Positions 27,525 to 36,864 of a stretch of DNA of 64,000 nt are shown in pieces. How positions within the stretch are numbered: the first letter of the stretch is position 1; each line of letters begins with the position of its first letter. The translations under genes were made by a program, and so were the position numbers. The notes beneath the pieces were generated by a model that saw only the letters and a list, made by a program, of their open reading frames with translations, was not told the origin of the DNA and ran no database searches. The stretch is from Deltaproteobacteria bacterium (lineage in GTDB: Bacteria > Desulfobacterota > Binatia > HRBIN30 > CADEER01), in assembly GCA_029262455.1 (NCBI GenBank), contig JAJCZJ010000020.1, positions 248,001-312,000 of the forward strand, given 5' to 3'.

Positions 27525-29702
27525 TCAATCAGTGACTTGCGAAGGTACACACAAGATGCGGCTACGACGTAAGGCAAACTCGTGCTCGCCAAAGGCGTCC
27601 GCCACACGAACGGTCGGCATTGCAGCGCGCGGCATCGGATGGGCTTCCTCGAGTTGGTAACAAGCCAGGTGCGCCGTTGAGTTGTTGATACGACCACCGT
27701 TGACCCCCGTCGGCGAACAAAGCATCCGCGGGCGTCCGAGACGGGCGACGCTCGCATGGATATCGTCCTGGAACGACGCGACGCGCGCGGCCATCTCGCT
27801 CTGCAGAACACGCACGCGGCGGCAAAGAAACGAGTCGGGCCTGGCAACTTCCGCACCGCGCGGCTCCGGCCCCCCGACCTCGACCGCACCGATGTCACAC
27901 CCGAGCATCTGCGGGCGCGACACGCCCCGCTGATCCACGTCGCTACAGACTTCCAGATCGGGATCAGCCGAACCAGGATTCCCAGCGTCGATCGCCGGAC
28001 TCCCCGACAAGGGCGACATCGTCAACGTCAAGCCACCATTGTCCGCCAGCGGACCAAGCATCGGATCGGAAAAGCCAATGTCCCCAGTCGCTCCGTCGCA
28101 GCTGCGTCCCGCATCCAGATTGTACCCGCGCGACTCTGATGACGCATGCTCACAGCTCTCCGCGACGGGATCGTTGTCGAAGATCGAGTTGGCATAGCTC
28201 AGCTGAGTCCGGCGGTCCGAACTGATCCCACTGCCAGTCGGCGCCGAGTTGCCGACCAATGTACAGTTATTGATCGAAGTTTCGCCGGCAGCAGCGATCG
28301 CTCCACCGTCGTTGTGGGCGCTATTGTCGACAAAGGTCGAGTTCACGACATCGATATGGAGTTCGCCGGGCGACGACCTCGACCCGGCATGTCCGTCGAT
28401 GGCCCCACCGGACCCCTCCAACGCGTGATTATCCACCAGCGTAGATCCCGAGACCCTGAGGATCGAATCGTCTGCTGCAGAGGACAGCAGCCTCGCCATG
28501 ATCGCTCCTCCGCTGTAGCTGCTGTTGCCCCGAAAGGTCGATTCATCAATGGTCAAGATCGCCGAGGTATCACCGGGGAAACCGCGCTCTCGAAGGGGCC
28601 ACCCACCTTCGCTCACGATTGCGCCCCCGTCCCCACCGGAGGTGTTCGAATCAAAATTTGATCGAGCGATGGTCACGATCCCACGGCCACCACCAAAGCC
28701 ACCACTATTATGGATTGCGCCGCCCGATCCATCGCTGTAGTTGCCTTCAAACACGCAATCGGAAACCCTCGCCACGGCATCCCACACGGGGCGATCACGG
28801 TCCAAGCTACTGCCCTCGTTGGAGAGCGCTCCCGCGGACGAGCCTGAAATATTGCCCGTGAACGTCGATCGCGCGATATCGATCACGGCGGCGGCTCGTG
28901 TCGTCGCCGAATTGAGAATCGCGGCCGCGACCTCGTCTGCGCGGTTGTTCTCGAATAAGCTGTCCGTGAGCATCATCGTAGCAGTGGTGCCGGCCAGAGC
29001 CCAGCTCGCTGAGTTCTCGAGTGCCCCACCGTGTCCTTCATTGCGACGGAACGTCGACCGTTGGATCGTAGCCGTTCCAGCGTTGCTCACGCCGCCACCG
29101 GTCGCTGCTTCGTTGTCTTCGAATACACAGTCGGCAATGAGCAGCGAACCAGCGTTGAAGATGCCTCCGCCGTTCCCGGAAAGACAGCTATTCGAAGTCA
29201 CGCCACAGTCGGAAAGTGCCAAGATCGAATCATTGAAAACGCCTCCCCCCCGGTATCCAAACGCTCTACCGTTTTGAAGTGTCAGGTCGCGCAGCCAGAG
29301 CTCTCCATCGAGGATGTGGAAAATACGATCGAGGTCGCCGCCGTCAATCCTCGATAGCTCGCGATTGACGCCGCGCACTTCGAGTGTCGCGGTGACGTCG
29401 AGGTCGCCCGTGCGGGCCTCGTCTTCCAATATCCCATCGATCGTCAGCGCAACCGTGCCGGCAGGCAAGCTTATCTCGTCGTCCCCGGGAAGGGCATTCG
29501 CCTCAATGACGGCGGCGCGAAGCGTACACGTTTGGTTGCCGGTCACCGTCTCGCAAACACCATCGCCGGGCGCCGCATCGACCGCATCGCCGAGATCGTT
29601 GACTTCAAACAAGTCAGCCCTGACTTCGCCGCTGGCTAGCAACAACAACGCAGCCACCATTGAAACAGCGGCAATTTTGCAAACTCGAACCGGTAGGTAC
29701 AT
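27525..29702 (-). CDS. Secreted CSLREA / choice-of-anchor Q beta-helix protein
   Basis: A 725-residue exported protein. Signal peptide (CKIAAVSMVAALLLLASGEV), then a CSLREA-type start (GDGVCETVTGNQTCTLRAAV). A long right-handed beta-helix follows with repeats of the form N-x-S-x-F-x-x-N-x-[AS]-x-x-G-G-[AG]-[IV], and a choice-of-anchor Q segment (SPAIDAGNPG ... DIGAVEVG). The C-terminal 100 residues resemble a DUF7450-like doublet (RPRMLCSPTG; HLACYQLEEA; RSRILCVPSQ). Ribosome site AGGGGGGCATC before ATG. Probably adhesive or structural; no catalytic site evident. Confidence 0.82.
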   Translation of the reverse strand: MYLPVRVCKIAAVSMVAALLLLASGEVRADLFEVNDLGDAVDAAPGDGVCETVTGNQTCTLRAAVIEANALPGDDEISLPAGTVALTIDGILEDEARTGDLDVTATLEVRGVNRELSRIDGGDLDRIFHILDGELWLRDLTLQNGRAFGYRGGGVFNDSILALSDCGVTSNSCLSGNGGGIFNAGSLLIADCVFEDNEAATGGGVSNAGTATIQRSTFRRNEGHGGALENSASWALAGTTATMMLTDSLFENNRADEVAAAILNSATTRAAAVIDIARSTFTGNISGSSAGALSNEGSSLDRDRPVWDAVARVSDCVFEGNYSDGSGGAIHNSGGFGGGRGIVTIARSNFDSNTSGGDGGAIVSEGGWPLRERGFPGDTSAILTIDESTFRGNSSYSGGAIMARLLSSAADDSILRVSGSTLVDNHALEGSGGAIDGHAGSRSSPGELHIDVVNSTFVDNSAHNDGGAIAAAGETSINNCTLVGNSAPTGSGISSDRRTQLSYANSIFDNDPVAESCEHASSESRGYNLDAGRSCDGATGDIGFSDPMLGPLADNGGLTLTMSPLSGSPAIDAGNPGSADPDLEVCSDVDQRGVSRPQMLGCDIGAVEVGGPEPRGAEVARPDSFLCRRVRVLQSEMAARVASFQDDIHASVARLGRPRMLCSPTGVNGGRINNSTAHLACYQLEEAHPMPRAAMPTVRVADAFGEHEFALRRSRILCVPSQVTD

Positions 29703-29859
29703 GATGCCCCCCTGACGGCAAACGATCTCTGGTGCGGCGCCTGTTGGTCACTAAAGCTTTGATCGCCTGCTGTTGCAACAAATTCCACTTGATCCAAGGC
29801 CAATGAATTCAGAGCTGACCACGTCGCAACCTTGCTAACCTATCGAATCGTAAGAGATT

Positions 29860-30834
29860 ATGACCGCGTTCCCCTCGCCCAGACCAGTCGCATTCGGCAC
29901 CAAGGGCGGCGCTCGACCAATCACGCTATCGACGCACGATCTCGGTAGCGGTCCGCCAGTCGTTTTCTGCCACGGCTTTCCAGACCTCGCGTACGGTTGG
30001 CGCAACCAGCTTCCGGCCGTCGCGGCGGCGGGCTTCCGCGCCATTGCGCCCGATCAGCGTGGCTATGGCGGTAGCAGCGCACCAGCCGACATCCGCGACT
30101 ACGGCCTCACCGAACTGTGCGGCGATTTGGTCGGGTTGCTCGATGCACTGGAGATCGAGAGGGCAACCTTCGTAGGTCACGACTGGGGCGGTTTCGTCGC
30201 ATGGGCGATGCCTGTGCTCTACCCCGACCGCGTCGCCGCCGTTGCGGGATTGTGTACACCGTACATGCCGTTCCCAAGCGTCTCCAGGCATCTCGAAGCC
30301 GTTGGAGGCGAAGTCGACCGCCAGTACGTCGCGTGGTTTCAGCAACCCGGTATCGCCGAAGCGGAAATGGACGCCAACGTCCGCCCGATCCTCACCCGCA
30401 TCCTACGCAGCGGCGCGCCGCTCGATGAAGTATTGAAGTTCGCCCTCGACGGCGGCGTACTCAACATGAATCCATTCAAGAACGCCGAGGCATGGCCGAT
30501 CCTCGGCAATCCCCTCGGCGAACCGGCAGTCCTCGATCACTACTGCGCGGTCTACGAGCGCACAGGATTCCGCGGTGGCATCAACTGGTATCGCAACGGC
30601 GACCGGAACGCTGCCGAACATCCCGACATCGGCGTGCGCAAACTCGACATACCCTGCTTGATGTTGACCGCCGAATGGGACCCCGGCCTACGCCCAGAAT
30701 TCGCCGCCGGTATGCCCGCGCTCTGTTCCGACTTGGAGATCCATCTCGTCGAAAAAGCGGGACACTGGATTCAACAGGAAGCACCGGCGGTCGTGAATCA
30801 GCACCTCATCACCTGGCTGAAACGCTTGAATTGA
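29860..30834 (+). CDS. Alpha/beta hydrolase, epoxide-hydrolase type
   Basis: A 324-residue alpha/beta hydrolase. The oxyanion motif HGFPD, the loop RGYGGSSAP and the nucleophile elbow GHDWGG (Asp) are those of soluble epoxide hydrolases. Acid LTAEWDPGLRPE and base His in AGHWIQQE complete the triad. A cap domain lies between residues about 140 and 240. Such enzymes open epoxides to diols through an Asp-ester intermediate; haloalkane dehalogenase-like activity is the main alternative. Ends 5 bp before the stop of the convergent D-aminoacylase-like gene. Confidence 0.9.
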   Translation: MTAFPSPRPVAFGTKGGARPITLSTHDLGSGPPVVFCHGFPDLAYGWRNQLPAVAAAGFRAIAPDQRGYGGSSAPADIRDYGLTELCGDLVGLLDALEIERATFVGHDWGGFVAWAMPVLYPDRVAAVAGLCTPYMPFPSVSRHLEAVGGEVDRQYVAWFQQPGIAEAEMDANVRPILTRILRSGAPLDEVLKFALDGGVLNMNPFKNAEAWPILGNPLGEPAVLDHYCAVYERTGFRGGINWYRNGDRNAAEHPDIGVRKLDIPCLMLTAEWDPGLRPEFAAGMPALCSDLEIHLVEKAGHWIQQEAPAVVNQHLITWLKRLN

Positions 30835-30839
30835 AGCGC

Positions 30840-32564
30840 CTACAACGTCGGTGCAGGCTGGTGGCCGCGAACCAGCTTGCCCGGCAACGCTCCCGTGGGT
30901 TTACCATCTTCGTAAATCACCTGACCGCTGCAGATCGTGTAACGATATCCGTCGACCTTCTGGATGAGTCGGCGCCCTTGCGCAGGTAAATCGTACACCA
31001 TCTCAGGGGAGTGAATGCGTAATCCGTCGAGATCGATGACGTTGACATCCGCCTTCATCCCCGGAGCGAGCACGCCGCGGTCGTCCATGCCGAAGAAACT
31101 CGCCGTGCGCTGGGTCTGCTTGGCAACCACCTCTTCGATCGGAATGCGTTCGCCGCGTGTCCGATCGCGCACCCAGTGTGTCAGTAGAAACGTCGGCACG
31201 CTCGCATCGCAGATGACACCACAGTGCGCGCCTCCGTCGGAAAGACCGAAGACCGACAATGGATGCACCATCATCTCCCGCATTTCGTCGAGGCTGCCCC
31301 GGGTGTAACCGAGCATCGGTAGATAAATCAGCCCCTTGCCTCCGCGCTCGAGCATGATGTCGTACGCTACTTCATGCGGGTCGCGCCCTTCGCGCTTCGC
31401 TATCGACGCAATACTCTTCTCCGCTGGCGGCTCGTAGTCTGGTGGATCGCCGAGCGGAAAGTGCATGTCGAAGCCGTTGGCGACGAGAGCAACCACTCCC
31501 GAATACGAGGAGAAGTCGGGCGGATCGGCGAGGATCGATGCTCGCACAGCCGGGTCCGCCAATCGCTCGAGCCTTTCGGCGATCGGCAATCCGGCGATCG
31601 CTTGGTAGCCCGTGAAGAATACGAACGGATGAACGGTGCTCTCGAACCCGAGCAGCAACCCGGCCGGCCGCTGCGCGACCTGCGGGGTGATGCGACCGCC
31701 TTGCTCGGCGTCTTCCTCGCAGGCTTTGAGCAAGCGCTTCCACTGATCCGGCACGATGCTGTTCTGCAAACAGGCAAACGAAACGGGCTGACCCGTTTCG
31801 CGCGACAGCTTCTTCATCCAGGCTAGCTCGTTCTCCTCGGGCAACAAGTCACTGGCGACCTGAAACACCCCGTGGCCAACTTCTCCGAGCACACGACCAA
31901 TGCCAAGTAGCTCGTCCTCACTGGCGCTAGTGCCGGGTACGAGCTCACCGTCCTTGGCCCGATGCAGCACGGTTCGCGATGTCGAGAAACCCAGGGCCCC
32001 CGCCTGCAACGCCTCCTTGACGATCTGTGCCATCGACTCGATGTCGTCCGCACTCGACTCCTCATTCTTGGCACCGCGCTCACCCATGACGTACGCCCTC
32101 ACGGCCCCGTGCGGAACTTGCGCGCCCACGTCGATTGCCCGAGACATCTTATCGACTGCATCGAGATACTCTGGAAAGGTCTCCCAGTCCCACGTGATCC
32201 CCTCGGCAAGAGCGGTCCCCGGTATATCCTCGACGCCTTCCATGAGCTGGATCAGGAACTCCTGTTGCCCCGGACGGACAGGAGCAAAGCCGACGCCACA
32301 GTTGCCCATCACCACTGTCGTGACACCGTTCCACCCCGACGGCGTCAGGTGCGTGTCCCAAGTAACCTGGCCATCGTAGTGGGTATGAATATCAACCCAA
32401 CCGGGCGCCACAATCTGGCCCCGGGCATCGATCTCGCGGCGTCCACTGCCGACATCGTCGCCGACCGCTACGATGCGATCGCCATCAATCGCCACATCGG
32501 CCCTGCGGGGTGCCTGCCCGGTACCATCCACAACGGTACCACCGCGAATCACGAGATCATGCAT
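30840..32564 (-). CDS. N-acyl-D-amino-acid deacylase family amidohydrolase
   Basis: A 574-residue amidohydrolase (Amidohydro_3/D-aminoacylase type). The start MHDLVIRGGTVVDGTG and the C-terminal DVNVIDLDGLR are the two halves of the small beta-sandwich domain. Metal-site motifs are PGWVDIHTHYDGQ (HTH) and the distal GLSDGGAHCGVICD. Family enzymes hydrolyse N-acyl-D-amino acids, dihydropyrimidine-like or other cyclic amides in the cytosol; the exact substrate is unknown. Good ribosome site (GAGGAG, 6 bp). Divergent from the lipoprotein endonuclease/phosphatase gene. Confidence 0.88.
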   Translation of the reverse strand: MHDLVIRGGTVVDGTGQAPRRADVAIDGDRIVAVGDDVGSGRREIDARGQIVAPGWVDIHTHYDGQVTWDTHLTPSGWNGVTTVVMGNCGVGFAPVRPGQQEFLIQLMEGVEDIPGTALAEGITWDWETFPEYLDAVDKMSRAIDVGAQVPHGAVRAYVMGERGAKNEESSADDIESMAQIVKEALQAGALGFSTSRTVLHRAKDGELVPGTSASEDELLGIGRVLGEVGHGVFQVASDLLPEENELAWMKKLSRETGQPVSFACLQNSIVPDQWKRLLKACEEDAEQGGRITPQVAQRPAGLLLGFESTVHPFVFFTGYQAIAGLPIAERLERLADPAVRASILADPPDFSSYSGVVALVANGFDMHFPLGDPPDYEPPAEKSIASIAKREGRDPHEVAYDIMLERGGKGLIYLPMLGYTRGSLDEMREMMVHPLSVFGLSDGGAHCGVICDASVPTFLLTHWVRDRTRGERIPIEEVVAKQTQRTASFFGMDDRGVLAPGMKADVNVIDLDGLRIHSPEMVYDLPAQGRRLIQKVDGYRYTICSGQVIYEDGKPTGALPGKLVRGHQPAPTL

Positions 32565-32742
32565 GGGATTCTCCTCAATGGAATTCAGCCATCAACCTAG
32601 CACAAGCACCGATTTGAGGACGAGCCGACCCGTCCAATCACAAGGAGGGGCTCGATCGCACGATCTTTCGTCGCGTCGACGCCCAAAACGATTCCCCGGG
32701 CGCACGCTTGACCAGCCGTGCAGATTCGGGCTTTCGTCAGGC

Positions 32743-33765
32743 ATGAAAAGGCTGATTGTAGCTGGCGCATGTTGTCTTTTTCTGCTCGCTTGCGGCGGTG
32801 ACGACGATGTCGCTACCCCACTGCCGGACGTCTCGCTCGCGACCCTGAACATCCTGCATGGAATCTTCTGCGCACAAGAAACTGAGGATTGTCGCATCGA
32901 AGACCGCGTCGATCTGTTCTTCGACTGGGTCGAAGACACGGGGTGCCCCGATATCCTGACCATGCAAGAAGTCTTGGGCGACCGGGTCGCGGATCTCGTT
33001 CGTGACCGCGTCACCAGGCGCTGTCCATTCACCTACCAAGTGTTGGAGCCACCGGGCAGTCAGAACTTCACACTGTCGCGCTATCCGGCGCTCGAGACAA
33101 ACGAGGCCCTGCTGCATGGCATCATTCCTCGCCTTGTCTGGCATACCCGGATCGACCATCCGACCGGGACAGTCGATGTCTTCAACACACATCTTGCAGC
33201 GGGCGTCGACGGGGGGCCGCTGGCCTGCGCAGAAAACTGCCCGCCCGAATGCGTCAACGCGGGTGCCCTGACCAACCGCGACTGCCAAGCGGTCCAGGTC
33301 GCGAACTTCGCCGACTTGAGATCCGCTCCCGGCTCTCTCCGCATTCTCGCAGGAGACTTCAATGCAACTCCGGATACGTTCGTCTATCGCCACTTGACCG
33401 AGGAGCGTCAATGGCAGGACACATACCTCGAAGCGGGCCTGCCGGAATGCGACGCCGACACCGGCATCGGGTGCACTTCCGGCCGGGAGGACAACGACCT
33501 CAGCGATATGGAGTCGCCGGCCAATGGGGTGCGACGACGAATCGACTACCTCTTTGTCCAAACGACACCGGCGATGCCCGGGCGCGACTATCGAATCGAT
33601 TCCGCGCAGGACGACGACGGCGACGGGCTCCCCACTAGGATTTTCACAGACGATCCAAATCCGTTCGCACCGTCGTGCGGCCCCCTCCCCGATCCAATTT
33701 GTTGGCCATCGGACCACGAAGGGATGCAAGTTGACCTCAACTGCCACGGAGATTGCGGCAGTTGA
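32743..33765 (+). CDS. Lipoprotein of the endonuclease/exonuclease/phosphatase family
   Basis: A 340-residue lipoprotein: MKRLIVAGACCLFLLACGG with a lipobox at Cys17. The rest matches the EEP (DNase I-like) fold: ATLNILHG, Glu in TMQEV, NTHLAAG, ILAGDFNATPD, DYLFVQ, and terminal SDHEG. Members cleave phosphodiesters in nucleic acids, sphingomyelin or inositol phosphates. Several Cys pairs (CAENCPPEC, CHGDCG) suggest disulfides and an outer-surface or periplasmic site. Start selected at ATG 32743 for the lipoprotein signal. Confidence 0.87.
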   Translation: MKRLIVAGACCLFLLACGGDDDVATPLPDVSLATLNILHGIFCAQETEDCRIEDRVDLFFDWVEDTGCPDILTMQEVLGDRVADLVRDRVTRRCPFTYQVLEPPGSQNFTLSRYPALETNEALLHGIIPRLVWHTRIDHPTGTVDVFNTHLAAGVDGGPLACAENCPPECVNAGALTNRDCQAVQVANFADLRSAPGSLRILAGDFNATPDTFVYRHLTEERQWQDTYLEAGLPECDADTGIGCTSGREDNDLSDMESPANGVRRRIDYLFVQTTPAMPGRDYRIDSAQDDDGDGLPTRIFTDDPNPFAPSCGPLPDPICWPSDHEGMQVDLNCHGDCGS

Positions 33766-33801
33766 AACGGAGCCGGATTCACCCACGAGGAGAGAAACCA
33801 A

Positions 33802-34704
33802 TTGGAAGGTAGTCTAGCGACCTGGATTCTTCCGGCCTCCTGGATTCTTCCGGCCTCCATGTTCGGGCTGATGTTCGGCATGGGCCTCGCTCTGTCGCCC
33901 GCGGACTTTCGGCGCATTGCAAAGGTTCCGGGTCCGGTCATCGCCGGTACCATCCTGCAACTGATCGTGATGCCTGGCCTCGGTGTTGGCCTCGCCCTCG
34001 CTTTCGACCTTCCGCCTATGCTCGCGGTCGGACTGGTCATTATTGCCGGCTGCCCCGGCGGCATGATGTCCAACATGCTCGTACACTACGGACGCGCCAA
34101 CACAGCCCTCTCGATCACTCTCACCGCGACAGCCACGACCGCCACCCTGCTGACGCTTCCCCTTTGGATTCGTTTCATCCTTTCTCGCGTGGCCAGCGAC
34201 AACGCCGCAGTTGAGGTCCCGCTCCTTGCCACCGCCCTGCAACTCGGCGGGCTCACCGTATTGCCCGTCATCCTGGGCATGGCCTTACGCATGATTCGAC
34301 CGAGATCGGTTCGGCTCGAGAGGCCGTTGACCGTTATCGCAGCCGTCGGAATCATTGGAAATCTCGCGCGCGACGCCGCAATGCGTCCGGAACTCCCGAC
34401 CGCAGAATTCGTGGCGAGCCTTCCGCCAACCGTCTGCCTCGCGTTGGCTTCAGTGGCTCTCGGTCTCGGGATACCGCGTGTGCTTGGTCAACCGGCACGC
34501 GACGCAGTCGCCATCGCGGTCGAACTCTGCGTCAAGAACGGACTCTTCGGTTTGGTCGTCGTCGGCGGAACGTTTTCCGCGTTCGCTCCGAACATCCCGA
34601 TATTCGTCTACTCAGGCCTCATGGTACCGGTCGCTGCCGCCCTACTGACGATCCACAGTATTCGCGAAGTTCGTGTCGGCCGCCGGAGCCTGGAGAAGGC
34701 ATAG
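33802..34704 (+). CDS. Bile acid:sodium symporter-like (BASS/SBF) transporter
   Basis: A 300-residue integral membrane protein with about nine helices and BASS-family motifs: FGLMFGMGLALSPADFRRI, GCPGGMMSNMLVHYGRAN (crossover region with Asn) and VAIAVELCVKNGLFGL (Glu in the second Na site). It likely symports an organic anion with sodium. Start is TTG 33802 with GAGGAG 9 bp before. Its N-terminus has a perfect 18-bp in-frame duplication (33823-33840 and 33841-33858), giving WILPAS twice. Follows the endonuclease/phosphatase gene by 36 bp, so they may share a transcript. Confidence 0.88.
   Translation: MEGSLATWILPASWILPASMFGLMFGMGLALSPADFRRIAKVPGPVIAGTILQLIVMPGLGVGLALAFDLPPMLAVGLVIIAGCPGGMMSNMLVHYGRANTALSITLTATATTATLLTLPLWIRFILSRVASDNAAVEVPLLATALQLGGLTVLPVILGMALRMIRPRSVRLERPLTVIAAVGIIGNLARDAAMRPELPTAEFVASLPPTVCLALASVALGLGIPRVLGQPARDAVAIAVELCVKNGLFGLVVVGGTFSAFAPNIPIFVYSGLMVPVAAALLTIHSIREVRVGRRSLEKA
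33823..33858 (+). repeat. Perfect 18-bp in-frame tandem duplication
   Basis: The unit TGGATTCTTCCGGCCTCC occurs twice back to back with no mismatch, encoding WILPAS-WILPAS at the N-terminus of the BASS transporter. Absence of any drift suggests a recent event. Confidence 0.85.
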
Positions 34705-34729
34705 TCTCGTGCCGCGAACCTTCCCAAAC

Positions 34730-34747
34730 TACGACCAACGTCGTAGC
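34730..34747. terminator. Small hairpin after the BASS transporter gene
   Basis: CTACGAC-CAAC-GTCGTAG is a perfect 7-bp stem with a 4-nt loop, 26 bp after the transporter stop. No T-tract follows; it could equally be a protein-binding palindrome ahead of the histidine kinase gene. Confidence 0.3.
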
Positions 34748-34901
34748 ACCTCCCGAATACCAGGAACAATTGCGACCTCCCGTCGAACGAATTCGATCGG
34801 TCCTATCGATAAGGTAACCCTCAGCAGAACCTTGCCGTTTCGTTGACGCAGTGCCCGTAGGTCAGTCCCAGAGCAGTCCATATTTGTTGATTTCCGAGAC
34901 C

Positions 34902-36860
34902 ATGCTAACGCGAGCCCTCAATATCGTAACTCTATTCGCAGCCATCGCCTGCAGCGTCGGGTTCTTGCTGCTGTGGCTCGAGCATCCGTCCCTACCGGCG
35001 GAAATCCTCAACCGCCGCACTGGCGCCTTGGCTGCTCTCGCAGCCTGCTCCGCCGGACTGTCTGTGATCTCGATCTCCCGCCTCGGAGCCAGCTTCAGAC
35101 GTCGCCTCAATCCGCCCGAATACGACGCCGACCAGATCCTTACCGAGTTCGGCAATCGCCTCGCCCGCGCCAACGGCGCCTCGTCGGTCATCCACGAGGC
35201 AGAAAAGCTCCTCACCGAGATTTTCGACCCAGTCCGTACACTACCGTTTCTCGAGGGACAAAACGGGCGAATCTGGATGCAAAGCGTCAATCTCGACAAC
35301 TCCACTGAACTTCACCTCACCGACGCAATGCTCCATCAACTGAAGGATGGCGACGTACTGACACAAGCCAACTCGGAAAGCCGAGGCTTTGGTCGAACCG
35401 AAGGGCTCTGGCAAAGTCTCGGCGTCCAGGTCCTACTGCCATTACGCGGAACACCGCGTTTCGGCATCATCGCCCTCGGCAAGCGGCGCTCGGGCAAGGC
35501 ATACACTGCCCGCGACATCAGCTTCCTGAAGACCGCCTGCAATCAACTGTCCCTAGGTCTGGCCAAAGCCACACTTTTCGACCAAATGGAACAAGACGCC
35601 AGCATTCTGTCGGCGCTCATCCACGCACAAAACGAAATCGCCTTCTCGCTGAACGCACCCGACATCCTCCAACGACTTTGCCAAATTACCGCCGAAGCCC
35701 TGAACCTGGAATGTAGCCACACCCTCGTGTGGGACGCCAAACAGGAGGCGTTCATCGCAATCTCCGCATTCGGAGATACAACCGAGCAAGAGGAAGAGCT
35801 GCGCCTGGTGCGGATCCCCAAAGCGGTGCTTGCCGATTTACCTGAGAGAGCAGCATCGGAGCACGCGATTCTCAGCCGAAGTGACCAACTGCGCTACCGC
35901 GTTCTCTCAAAGACTTTCGGGTACCAACAATCGAGCATGATCATCATGCCCCTTCGCCGCGAACGAGAACTCATCGGCCTGCACCTCGCCGGCGCCCGCA
36001 ACACAAACCCTGTCCTCACGTCTCGGCACGAGCGTATCGCTCGCGGAATCGGCCACGCATCCTCAATGGCTTTCGCCAACGCCTATCTGATGAAAGAGCT
36101 CGCCAGTGCCAGCAACATCAAGTCGGACTTCGTCGCCTCGATGTCGCACGAGCTGCGCACTCCGTTGAATCACATCATCGGGTACAACGACCTGATGATC
36201 GACGGCGTCTTCGGGGATGTCAGCGACGAACAACAAGACACTCTGCAACGCGTAAAGCGCAGCTCGCATAACCTGCTCGACTTGATCGAAGCGACTCTCG
36301 ACTTAAGTCGCCTCGACGCACCAAAAGAAACCATCGCCGAACGCGAAGTCGACGTAGCACCTGTCGTCGCAGAGCTTGCGGACCGACTCGAGCACTCGTG
36401 TAAAAAGCCAGGCGTCGCCGTCGAGTGGAAAGTGCGCCCCGAAATTTCGACAATGAGAACAGATCCAGTGAAGTTGCAGATGGTCCTGAAGAACCTCGTC
36501 GAGAATGCTGTCAAGTTCACCGACCGCGGCCGCGTCGTCATCGACATCCGGCACCAAGACGATGGAGTCGTGTTTGAAGTGAGCGACACCGGGACCGGAA
36601 TCCCGAAGGATCTGCAGACCGCGATCTTCGAGCCATTTCGCAGGATGCACGACCCCACCGCCTCCCCCGGTGTTGGCCTCGGGCTCCACATCGTGCGACG
36701 TCTCGTAGACCTACTACAAGGGAAGATCAGTGTAGAAAGCGAGGTCGACCTCGGCTCCTGCTTCCGCGTCTGGCTCCCCCTGGCCCCCGTGCCGCCAGAG
36801 GAGAGAGACGCAGACGCCACCCATGGCACGCCAGCGCAACTGACCTCCGCTTTTCACTAG
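34902..36860 (+). CDS. Membrane sensor histidine kinase with GAF-like sensors
   Basis: A 652-residue kinase. Two membrane helices lie at residues about 8-26 and 42-60. Two GAF-like sensor regions follow (about 80-225 and 250-395), then a HisKA domain with phospho-acceptor His416 in SMSHELRTPLNHIIGY. The HATPase has an N box (NLVENAVKF), a G1 box (DTGTGIP) and a G2 box (GVGLGLHIV). There is no periplasmic domain, so it probably senses an intracellular or membrane signal through the GAF regions. No response regulator gene lies next to it; the nearest in the window is the NtrC-type protein 26 kb away. ATG 34902 preferred over GTG 34851 because it starts just ahead of the first helix. Confidence 0.92.
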   Translation: MLTRALNIVTLFAAIACSVGFLLLWLEHPSLPAEILNRRTGALAALAACSAGLSVISISRLGASFRRRLNPPEYDADQILTEFGNRLARANGASSVIHEAEKLLTEIFDPVRTLPFLEGQNGRIWMQSVNLDNSTELHLTDAMLHQLKDGDVLTQANSESRGFGRTEGLWQSLGVQVLLPLRGTPRFGIIALGKRRSGKAYTARDISFLKTACNQLSLGLAKATLFDQMEQDASILSALIHAQNEIAFSLNAPDILQRLCQITAEALNLECSHTLVWDAKQEAFIAISAFGDTTEQEEELRLVRIPKAVLADLPERAASEHAILSRSDQLRYRVLSKTFGYQQSSMIIMPLRRERELIGLHLAGARNTNPVLTSRHERIARGIGHASSMAFANAYLMKELASASNIKSDFVASMSHELRTPLNHIIGYNDLMIDGVFGDVSDEQQDTLQRVKRSSHNLLDLIEATLDLSRLDAPKETIAEREVDVAPVVAELADRLEHSCKKPGVAVEWKVRPEISTMRTDPVKLQMVLKNLVENAVKFTDRGRVVIDIRHQDDGVVFEVSDTGTGIPKDLQTAIFEPFRRMHDPTASPGVGLGLHIVRRLVDLLQGKISVESEVDLGSCFRVWLPLAPVPPEERDADATHGTPAQLTSAFH

Positions 36861-36864
36861 CCCG

